Source: Candidatus Rokuibacteriota bacterium (GTDB taxonomy: Bacteria; Methylomirabilota; Methylomirabilia; Rokubacteriales; CSP1-6). Taken from it: a DNA stretch of 63,354 nt. The number at the start of each line of letters is the position of its first letter. Positions within the stretch are counted from its first letter, which is position 1. Under the pieces are notes generated by a model. The model worked only from the letters and a program-made list of their open reading frames with translations. It made no database searches and had not been told where the DNA came from. The translations under genes were made by a program, and so were the position numbers. The stretch spans positions 1-63,354 of the forward strand of contig JACPCF010000025.1 of the NCBI GenBank assembly GCA_016179965.1, read 5' to 3'. Of the stretch, positions 52,854 through 60,568 are shown in pieces.

Positions 52854-55502
52854 ATGATCGCCGACCGGTACGACCCGCGGCAGGTCGAGGAGCGCTGGTA
52901 CCGTCACTGGCTGGAGCGCGGCTACTTCCGCGCCGACCCGGCCTCCCCCAAGAAGCCCTACTGCATCGTCATCCCGCCCCCCAACGTCACCGGCTCCCTC
53001 CACATGGGGCACGCCCTCGACAACACCATCCAGGACATCCTGATCCGCTGGAAGCGGATGGACGGTCTGAACGCCCTCTGGGTGCCCGGCACCGACCATG
53101 CCGGCATCGCGACCCAGTACGTCGTCGAGCGTCAGCTCGCCGCCGAGGGCAAGACCAAGGAAGACCTGGGGCGCGACGCGTTCATCGCGCGGATCTGGAA
53201 GTGGAAGGACGAATCGGGCGGGACCATCATCCGCCAGCTCCAGCGCCTGGGCGCCTCCTGCGACTGGGAGCGCACCCGCTTCACGATGGACCCGGGGTTG
53301 TCCGAGGCTGTCAGGGAAGTCTTCGTGAGGCTCTGGGAGGAAGGGCTCCTCTACCGGGGCGACTACATTGTCAACTGGTGCCCGCGCTGCCAGACGGTGC
53401 TCTCTGATCTGGAGGTGGAGCACGAGGAGCGCGACGCCCAGCTTTTCTACATCAAGTACGGCCCGCTCACGCTGGCCACCGTGCGCCCTGAGACCAAGCT
53501 CGGCGACACGGCCCTGGCGGTGCATCCCCGCGACCGGCGCTACGCCCAGTACGTCGGGAAGGTCCTCGAGGTCCGCTCCGTGGAGGGCACCATCCGGATG
53601 AAGGTGGTGGCCGACGAGGCGGTGGACCCGAAGTTCGGCACCGGCGTCGTCAAGGTGACGCCGGCCCACGACCCGGCCGACTTCGAGATCGGCAAGCGGC
53701 ACGGGCTGGAGGTGCGCCAGGTGATCGGCTTCGACGCCAAGATGAACGAGCGGGCCGGCCGGTACGCCGGGCTCGACCGCTTCGAGTGCCGGAAGCGGAT
53801 CGTCGAGGACATGCAGCGGCTGGGCCTCATCGAGAAGATCGAGCCCTACCGCCACAGCGTGGGGGTCTGCTACCGCTGCAAGACGGTCGTCGAGCCGCTC
53901 GTCTCCACCCAGTGGTATGTCAGGATGAAGCCCCTCGCGGAGCCCGCCATTAAGGCGGTCAGCTCCGGGAAGATTAAGATCATCCCGCGCGGGTGGACCA
54001 AGACCTACTACCACTGGATGGAGAACATCCGCGACTGGCCGATCTCCCGCCAGCTCTGGTGGGGGCACCGGATCCCGGCCTGGTACTGCGACAAAGAGGG
54101 CGCGGTCCACGTCTCGCGCACGGACCTCCCCTGCTGTCCCGCGTGCGGCGGGCCGCTCCGCCAGGACGAGGACGTCCTGGACACCTGGTTCTCGTCGGGG
54201 CTCTGGCCCTTCTCGACGCTCGGGTGGCCGCACGAAACGCCGGAGCTCGGGACGTTTTACCCGACGTCCTGCCTCGTCACCGGCTTCGACATCCTGTTCT
54301 TCTGGGTCGCGCGCATGGTGATGCTCGGCATCAAGTTCATGGGCGACGTCCCGTTCCGCGACGTGTACCTGCACGCGCTGATCCGCGACCTGGAGGGCCA
54401 GAAGATGTCCAAGGTCAAGGGGAACATCATCGATCCCCTGGACCTCATGGACAAGTACGGAACCGACGCCCTCCGCTTCACGCTGGCCGCGCTGGCGGGG
54501 CAGGGGCGCGACATTCGCTTCGGCGAGGAGCGGGTGGAGGCGTACCGGAACTTCGCCAACAAGATCTGGAACGCGGCGCGGTTCGTCCTGACCAACCTGG
54601 AGGATTACGATCCGGCGAAGGCCGACGGCGTGGCGCCCGGCCTGCCTGACCGCTGGATCCGGAGCCGCCTGGCGGTCGCGATCGGCAAGGTCCGAAAGGC
54701 CCTCGCCACCTATCGCTTCAACGACGCCGCCGGCGCGGCCTACCAGTTCGTCTGGCACGAGTTCTGCGACTGGTACGTGGAGTGCGTGAAGCTGACCCTC
54801 TACCGGGGCGACGACCCCGCGGCGCGCTGCCGCAGCCAACAGACGCTCGCCGAAGTCCTGGAAACGACCCTCCGGCTCCTCCACCCCTTCATGCCGTTCA
54901 TCACCGAGGAGATCTGGCAACGACTCCCCACGCTTGGCGTGGGGGCCCGCGCGCTTCGCGCGGGGGCCCGCCACGCGGGGTCGAGCATCATGCTGGCTCC
55001 GTTTCCCAAGGCGGCCAAGAAGGCCCAGGACCCCGCGGCCGAGAAGGACATGGCCCTGCTGATCGGCGTGATCACCGCCATCCGGAACATCCGGGGCGAG
55101 ATGCGCATCCCCCCGTCCACGACCCTGCGTGCGGTCCTCAGGCCCACGACCCGCCCGGCCGCGAAGCTCCTGACGGCGCACGCCGCCCTCGTCCAGAGCC
55201 TGGCGCGCTGCGACGCGACCGTGGACCCGCGGGCGAAGCGCCCCGCTGCCTCCGCCATGGCGATCGCGCAGGGGGTGGAATGCTTCGTCCCGCTGGAAGG
55301 CCTCGTGGACCTCGCCGCCGAACGCCAGCGTCTCGCTAAGGAGATCAAGAGGGCGGAGGAGCAGATCGCCTTCCTGAAGGCCAAGCTGGGGAACCGGGAG
55401 TTCATGGCCAAGGCCCCACGGGACGTGGTGGAGCGGGAGAAAGGGCGGCTCCAGGAACAGATGGGGGTCCGACAGAAGCTCCTTGGGGTCAGGCCTGAGT
55501 AA
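52854..55502 (+). CDS. valS: Valyl-tRNA synthetase
   Basis: PPPNVTGSLHMGHALDNTIQDILIRWKRM; GTDHAGIATQ; GQKMSKVKGNIIDPLDLMDKYGTDALRFTLA; C-terminal coiled coil. Confidence 0.96.
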   Translation: MIADRYDPRQVEERWYRHWLERGYFRADPASPKKPYCIVIPPPNVTGSLHMGHALDNTIQDILIRWKRMDGLNALWVPGTDHAGIATQYVVERQLAAEGKTKEDLGRDAFIARIWKWKDESGGTIIRQLQRLGASCDWERTRFTMDPGLSEAVREVFVRLWEEGLLYRGDYIVNWCPRCQTVLSDLEVEHEERDAQLFYIKYGPLTLATVRPETKLGDTALAVHPRDRRYAQYVGKVLEVRSVEGTIRMKVVADEAVDPKFGTGVVKVTPAHDPADFEIGKRHGLEVRQVIGFDAKMNERAGRYAGLDRFECRKRIVEDMQRLGLIEKIEPYRHSVGVCYRCKTVVEPLVSTQWYVRMKPLAEPAIKAVSSGKIKIIPRGWTKTYYHWMENIRDWPISRQLWWGHRIPAWYCDKEGAVHVSRTDLPCCPACGGPLRQDEDVLDTWFSSGLWPFSTLGWPHETPELGTFYPTSCLVTGFDILFFWVARMVMLGIKFMGDVPFRDVYLHALIRDLEGQKMSKVKGNIIDPLDLMDKYGTDALRFTLAALAGQGRDIRFGEERVEAYRNFANKIWNAARFVLTNLEDYDPAKADGVAPGLPDRWIRSRLAVAIGKVRKALATYRFNDAAGAAYQFVWHEFCDWYVECVKLTLYRGDDPAARCRSQQTLAEVLETTLRLLHPFMPFITEEIWQRLPTLGVGARALRAGARHAGSSIMLAPFPKAAKKAQDPAAEKDMALLIGVITAIRNIRGEMRIPPSTTLRAVLRPTTRPAAKLLTAHAALVQSLARCDATVDPRAKRPAASAMAIAQGVECFVPLEGLVDLAAERQRLAKEIKRAEEQIAFLKAKLGNREFMAKAPRDVVEREKGRLQEQMGVRQKLLGVRPE
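54926..54982. repeat. Palindromic element inside the valS coding sequence
   Basis: CCCCACGC-TTG-GCGTGGGG and CCCGCGCG-CTT-CGCGCGGG in tandem, encoding the low-complexity segment LGVGARALRAGARHAG. Confidence 0.7.
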
Positions 55503-55505
55503 TTG
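55485..55505 (+). repeat. Left arm of 21-bp perfect inverted repeat flanking birA
   Basis: GGGGTCAGGCCTGAGTAATTG; reverse complement of 56265-56285. Confidence 0.92.
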
Positions 55506-55512
55506 CGTATCA

Positions 55513-56262
55513 ATGATGCGGACAGGTGAAGCCGTCCACGGCTGGGCGTCGCGCCCGGTGGTGAGCCTGGGCGAAGTGGGCTCGACCCAGACCGAGGCGC
55601 GGCGGCTGGCCGAGGCCGGGGCGCCGGAGGGGACCGCCGTCGTGGCCGAGCACCAGACCCAGGGCCGCGGGCGCCTGGGGCGGCGCTGGATCGACGAGCC
55701 GGGAGCCGCGCTGCTGGTTTCAATCGTCCTCCGTCCCACTCTGGACGCGCCGCGGCTCCCCCAGCTCTCCCTCGTGGCCGGGGTCGCCGTGGCCGAAGCG
55801 CTGGCGGAGGCGTCGGGCTTGCGGGTGACCCTCTCCTGGCCGAACGACCTGCTCCTCCGGGGACGCAAAGTGGCGGGGATCCTGGCGGAGTCCTTCGCCG
55901 GGCGTGACGCCGGCGCCAGCGTCATTCTCGGCATCGGCATCAACGTCAACCAAGAGCGCTTCCCCGAGGACCTGGCGGCGCGCGCCACGTCACTGGCTTT
56001 CGAGGCGAGACACCCATTCGACCGGGAGCAGCTGCTGAGGACCGTGCTCAACCGCCTGGAGGCCTGGTACCGGCGGTGGGTGGGGGAGGGCTTCGAGCCG
56101 GCGCGGGAAGCGTGGCGCCGCGGCTCGGCGACTCTCGGCCAGCGCGTCACGATCGGGGAGGGCGTGAACGGGACGGCCCTGGACCTGGCAGAAGATGGGG
56201 CCCTTCTCGTGAGGACCGACGCCGGTGCCCTCGTCCGGCGGATCGCCGCCCTGGGACCATAA
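55513..56262 (+). CDS. birA: Biotin--[acetyl-CoA-carboxylase] ligase
   Basis: STQTEARRLAEAGAPEGTAVVAEHQTQGRGRLGRRWIDEPGAALLVSIVLRP; SWPNDLLLRGRKVAGIL; GIGINVNQ. Confidence 0.93.
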   Translation: MMRTGEAVHGWASRPVVSLGEVGSTQTEARRLAEAGAPEGTAVVAEHQTQGRGRLGRRWIDEPGAALLVSIVLRPTLDAPRLPQLSLVAGVAVAEALAEASGLRVTLSWPNDLLLRGRKVAGILAESFAGRDAGASVILGIGINVNQERFPEDLAARATSLAFEARHPFDREQLLRTVLNRLEAWYRRWVGEGFEPAREAWRRGSATLGQRVTIGEGVNGTALDLAEDGALLVRTDAGALVRRIAALGP

Positions 56263-56264
56263 GT

Positions 56265-56285
56265 CAATTACTCAGGCCTGACCCC
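56265..56285 (-). repeat. Right arm of 21-bp perfect inverted repeat flanking birA
   Basis: CAATTACTCAGGCCTGACCCC. Confidence 0.92.
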
Positions 56286-56317
56286 GGGAGGGGCGGGCGA
56301 ACTGACAGGAGGCGGCC

Positions 56318-57094
56318 ATGCTGCTGGTCATTGAAGTGGGGAACACCAACACGGGGCTCGGCGTCTTCGACGGCCGCCGCCTGCTGGTCTCCTGGCGCCT
56401 GACCAGCCGCCGCGAGCAGACGGCTGACGAATACGGCGTCTTCATCCGGACCCTCCTCGGCAATCAGGGAATCGACCCCGGGCGGATCAGGGCGGTGGCA
56501 ATCTCCAACGTCGTCCCGCCGGTCCAGCAGACGCTCGAGTGGATGTGCGAGAAGTACTTCGGCCTCCCCGCCTTCAGCGTCGAGCCCGGGGTCAACGTCA
56601 AGATCCCCATGCGGGTGGACAACCCTCACGAGGTCGGGGCCGACCGCCTCTGCAACGCCGTCGCCGCCGTGGAGTTCTACGGCCCGCCCCTCATCGTCGT
56701 GGATTTCGGGACGGCCACGAACTTCGACTGTGTGAACGCCCGCGGCGAGTTCATCGGCGGCGCCATCGCCCCCGGCCTCACCCTGGCGGCGGAGGCGCTC
56801 TTCTCCCGGGCGGCGCGCCTTTACCGGGTGGAGCTCGTGAGGCCGAAAGAGGCCATCGGGCGAAACACCGTGACCAATATCCAGTCGGGGCTGGTCTACG
56901 GTTACGCCGGCCTCGTGGACGGGCTGGTGGAGCGCATCCGGGCCGAGATGGACGGGGAGCCCAAGGTCATCGCCACCGGGGGCCTCGCCACCCTGATCCA
57001 GGGGGTGGCCCGCTCCATCCAGCACGTGAACCCCGACCTCAGGCTCGAGGGCCTCCGGCTGATCTGGGAGCAGACCCACCCCCAGGGTCCTTGA
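56318..57094 (+). CDS. coaX: Type III pantothenate kinase
   Basis: MLLVIEVGNTNTGLGVFDGRRL; NPHEVGADRLCNAVAAVEFYG; VVDFGTATNFDCV. Confidence 0.95.
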   Translation: MLLVIEVGNTNTGLGVFDGRRLLVSWRLTSRREQTADEYGVFIRTLLGNQGIDPGRIRAVAISNVVPPVQQTLEWMCEKYFGLPAFSVEPGVNVKIPMRVDNPHEVGADRLCNAVAAVEFYGPPLIVVDFGTATNFDCVNARGEFIGGAIAPGLTLAAEALFSRAARLYRVELVRPKEAIGRNTVTNIQSGLVYGYAGLVDGLVERIRAEMDGEPKVIATGGLATLIQGVARSIQHVNPDLRLEGLRLIWEQTHPQGP

Positions 57095-57162
57095 CAGGGG
57101 AGGCCCAGGCCCTGAACCGGTACACTACCCCGAAATATAGTAGTAGGGGAGGGCGGCGACAC

Positions 57163-58323
57163 ATGGGCATGTGGATCGGGCGGGGGCGCAAGGCCAGGAT
57201 CGCGTACGGCTTCGACGACATCGCCCTGGTGCCGGGAGCCGTCACCGTGAACTCCAACGAAGTCGATATCGCGTGGGAACTCTGCGGCCGGCGCTTCGAC
57301 ATTCCGATCATCGCCGCGGCCATGGACGGCGTCGTGGGCCCCCGCCTCGCCATCGAGATGGGACGCCTGGGCGGTCTGGCGGTGCTGAACCTCGAGGGGA
57401 TCCAGACGCGGTACGAGAACCCCGATGAGGTGCTCGACCACATCGTGGCGGCCAGCCTCGACGAGGCGACCCGCATCATCCAGGGGATCTACGGTGAGCC
57501 CATCAAGGAGGAGCTGATCCACAAGCGGCTCAGCCTGATCAAGAAGGGCGGCGGCCCCGCCGTGGTCTCCTCCATCCCCCAGCGCGCCGAGCGCTTCGCC
57601 AAGATCGCCGAGGAGGCGGGGGCCGACATCTTCGTCGTGCAGTCCACCGTCACGACCGCCCGCCACCTCGCCACCGAGTACACCCCGCTCGACTTCAGCA
57701 GGCTGAAGAAGAACCTCTCGATCCCGCTGATCGTCGGCAACTGCGTGACCTACGAGGCCTGCCTCGAGCTGATGCAGTGCGGGGTTGACGCGCTGCTCAT
57801 TGGCGTGGGGCCGGGCGCTGCCTGTACCAGCCGCGAGGTCCTCGGGCTCGGCGTCCCCCAGGTGACCGCGACCGTGGATTCGGCGGCGGCCCGCGACTTC
57901 CACTACAAGCAGACCGGGCGCTACGTGCCCATCATCACCGACGGCGGGATGACCACCGGGGGCGACATCTGCAAGGCCCTCGCCGCGGGGGCGGACGCCG
58001 TGATGATCGGCTCGGCGTTCGCGCGCGCGGAAGAGGCCCCCGGGCGCGGTTACCACTGGGGCATGGCGACGCCCCACCAGAACCTGCCGCGCGGCACCCG
58101 GATCCGCGTGGGCGTGACGGGGCCGCTCGAGCAGATCCTCTTCGGGCCCGCCTTCACCGACGACGGCACCCAGAACCTCGTGGGGGCCATTCGGACCTGC
58201 ATGGGATCCGTCGGCGCCCGCAACATCCGCGAGCTCCAGCTCACCGAGCTCATCATCGCTCCGGCCATCAAGACTGAGGGGAAAGTCTTCCAACGCGCGC
58301 AGAAGCTGGGGCTGCCCAAGTAG
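57163..58323 (+). CDS. GuaB3-type IMP dehydrogenase-related protein
   Basis: [83 protein letters not shown]. Confidence 0.9.
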   Translation: MGMWIGRGRKARIAYGFDDIALVPGAVTVNSNEVDIAWELCGRRFDIPIIAAAMDGVVGPRLAIEMGRLGGLAVLNLEGIQTRYENPDEVLDHIVAASLDEATRIIQGIYGEPIKEELIHKRLSLIKKGGGPAVVSSIPQRAERFAKIAEEAGADIFVVQSTVTTARHLATEYTPLDFSRLKKNLSIPLIVGNCVTYEACLELMQCGVDALLIGVGPGAACTSREVLGLGVPQVTATVDSAAARDFHYKQTGRYVPIITDGGMTTGGDICKALAAGADAVMIGSAFARAEEAPGRGYHWGMATPHQNLPRGTRIRVGVTGPLEQILFGPAFTDDGTQNLVGAIRTCMGSVGARNIRELQLTELIIAPAIKTEGKVFQRAQKLGLPK

Positions 58324-58346
58324 TCAACCGGCGACCATGGCCGGTA

Positions 58347-59888
58347 ATGGATAAGATCGCTGTCCTCGATTTTGGCTCCCAGTACACCCAGCTGATCGCC
58401 CGCCGCATCCGCGAGCTCTCCGTCTACTCCGAGATCTTCTCCTGCCTCCACCCGCTCGACGACATCCTCGCGGGCGGCTACAAGGGGATCGTCCTGTCCG
58501 GGGGCCCTTCCAGCGTCTACGAGGATGGCGCCCCGCTCCCGCCGCGGAAGCTCTTCGAGGCGGACATCCCGATCCTCGGCATCTGCTACGGGATGCAGGC
58601 CATGGCCTACCTCCTTGGAGGACACGTGATCCCGGCCGAGCGGAGGGAGTACGGGGCGGCCGACCTCCGCCTCGAGGGGAGCGAAGGCCTCTTCGACGGC
58701 GTGAGGCCGGAGCACGGCGACCGGATCCGGGTCTGGATGAGCCACGGCGACACGGTGTTGAAGCCGCCCAGGGGGTTCGTGACCCTCGGCTCCACCGACA
58801 ACTGCCCCGTCGCGGCGATGGCCGACCCCAAGCGCCGCCGCTACGCCGTCCAGTTTCACCCCGAGGTCGTCCACACCCCGCAGGGGAAGACGATCCTCCA
58901 GAACTTCGTCGCCCTCTCGGAGGCCAACCCCACCTGGTCCATGGCCTCCTTCATCGACGCGGCCGTGGAGGCGATCCGGCACACGGTGGGGAGCGAGCGG
59001 GTCCTCTGCGCGCTCTCCGGCGGCGTGGACTCCGCCGTGGTCGCGGTCCTCGTCCACCGGGCGGTGGGCGACCAGCTCACGTGCGTCTTCGTTGACAACG
59101 GGGTCTTGCGCAAAGGTGAAGCCGCGTCAGTAGTCCACACCTTTCGGGACCACTTCAAGATCAACCTCGTGCACGTGGACGCGTCCAAGCGCTTCCTCCA
59201 GCAGCTCAGCGGGGTGGCCGACCCGGAGCTCAAGCGCAAGCGCATCGGCGCCGAGTTCATCGCCGTGTTCGAGGAGGAGGCCCGCAAGCTGGGCGAGATC
59301 CCCTGGCTCGCCCAAGGGACGCTCTATCCCGACGTCATCGAGTCGGTCTCCTTTCGGGGGCCGTCGGCGACCATCAAAACGCACCATAACGTCGGGGGCT
59401 TGCCGACCACCATGAGGTTCAAGCTCCTGGAACCCCTGCGCGAGCTCTTCAAGGACGAGGTGCGCCAGTTGGGCGAGCTCCTCGGGCTCCCGCCCGAGAT
59501 CGTCTGGCGGCAGCCGTTCCCCGGCCCGGGCCTGGCCATCCGGATCCTGGGGGAGGTGACCGAGGACCGGCTCGAGCTGCTGCGCGAGGCCGACGCCATC
59601 GTCCAGGAGGAGGTGCGGCGCGCCGGGCTCGAGCGGGAGCTCTGGCAGGCCTTCGCGGTGCTCCTGCCGGTCAAGACGGTGGGGGTGATGGGGGACTTCC
59701 GCACCTATGCCCAGGTGATCGCCCTGCGCGCGGTCATGAGCCAGGACGCCATGACCGCAGACTGGGCGCGGCTGCCGTACGAGCTGCTGGGGCGGATCTC
59801 GAACCGCATCATCAACGAGGTGAAGGGCGTCAACCGGGTCGTCTTCGACATCTCCTCGAAGCCCCCGAGCACCATCGAGTGGGAGTGA
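58347..59888 (+). CDS. guaA: GMP synthase (glutamine-hydrolysing)
   Basis: [71 protein letters not shown]-terminus. Confidence 0.97.
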   Translation: MDKIAVLDFGSQYTQLIARRIRELSVYSEIFSCLHPLDDILAGGYKGIVLSGGPSSVYEDGAPLPPRKLFEADIPILGICYGMQAMAYLLGGHVIPAERREYGAADLRLEGSEGLFDGVRPEHGDRIRVWMSHGDTVLKPPRGFVTLGSTDNCPVAAMADPKRRRYAVQFHPEVVHTPQGKTILQNFVALSEANPTWSMASFIDAAVEAIRHTVGSERVLCALSGGVDSAVVAVLVHRAVGDQLTCVFVDNGVLRKGEAASVVHTFRDHFKINLVHVDASKRFLQQLSGVADPELKRKRIGAEFIAVFEEEARKLGEIPWLAQGTLYPDVIESVSFRGPSATIKTHHNVGGLPTTMRFKLLEPLRELFKDEVRQLGELLGLPPEIVWRQPFPGPGLAIRILGEVTEDRLELLREADAIVQEEVRRAGLERELWQAFAVLLPVKTVGVMGDFRTYAQVIALRAVMSQDAMTADWARLPYELLGRISNRIINEVKGVNRVVFDISSKPPSTIEWE

Positions 59889-59889
59889 C

Positions 59890-60210
59890 GTGACCACCCG
59901 GCACGAGATCGAGGACATCGTCAAGCGGATCGCCGAGGGGTATCAGCCCCTGAAGGTGATCCTCTTCGGGTCCTACGCCTACGGCGAGCCAACGCCAGAC
60001 AGCGACATCGACCTTTTGATCGTGAAGGACACGTCGGAGCGGTTCATTGATCGCTGGGTGGCGGTGAGGGAATTGATCGCGGACCCCGCACGGCGCATTC
60101 CGGTGGAGCCGATCGTTGTGACCCCCGACGAGCTACAGCGCCGTCTCGCCGGGGGGGATCAGTTCTTCCAGGAGATCATCGCCCGCGGGAAACTCCTCTA
60201 TGCCGGGTGA
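59890..60210 (+). CDS. MNT-type nucleotidyltransferase domain protein (putative antitoxin)
   Basis: VILFGSYAYGEPTPDSDIDLLIVKDT minimal nucleotidyltransferase motif. Confidence 0.88.
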   Translation: MTTRHEIEDIVKRIAEGYQPLKVILFGSYAYGEPTPDSDIDLLIVKDTSERFIDRWVAVRELIADPARRIPVEPIVVTPDELQRRLAGGDQFFQEIIARGKLLYAG

Positions 60211-60568
60211 GGAATCCCACTATGCGAGGGATTGGCGGCGCATCGGCCATGCCCTGGAGGACGGTGACCCCGAAGAGGCCGGATTTTGGCTCCAGCAGGC
60301 CCTTGAGAAATTCCTGAAAGCGTACCTCTTGTCCAAGGGCTGGAGTCTCAGGAAAGTGCACGACCTGGAGGTCCTGGTGAACGAAGCCGCCGTGTACATG
60401 CCGGATGTGGCGCGTTATGCGAAGGCTTGCCGGAAGATCAGCGGTTACTACGTCGCCGAACGATATCCGCTCCTGGACTCCCTCCAGCCGACGGTGGAGG
60501 AGGTGTCTCGCTCGAGGGAGGAGGTCACCGGGCTGGTGGAATTCATCCGCCGGGAGTGCGGGAAATGA
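60200..60568 (+). CDS. HEPN domain protein (putative toxin partner)
   Basis: AGFWLQQALEKFLKAYLLSKGWSLRKVHDLEVLVNEA HEPN pattern; 11-nt overlap with the MNT gene. Confidence 0.85.
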   Translation: MPGEESHYARDWRRIGHALEDGDPEEAGFWLQQALEKFLKAYLLSKGWSLRKVHDLEVLVNEAAVYMPDVARYAKACRKISGYYVAERYPLLDSLQPTVEEVSRSREEVTGLVEFIRRECGK

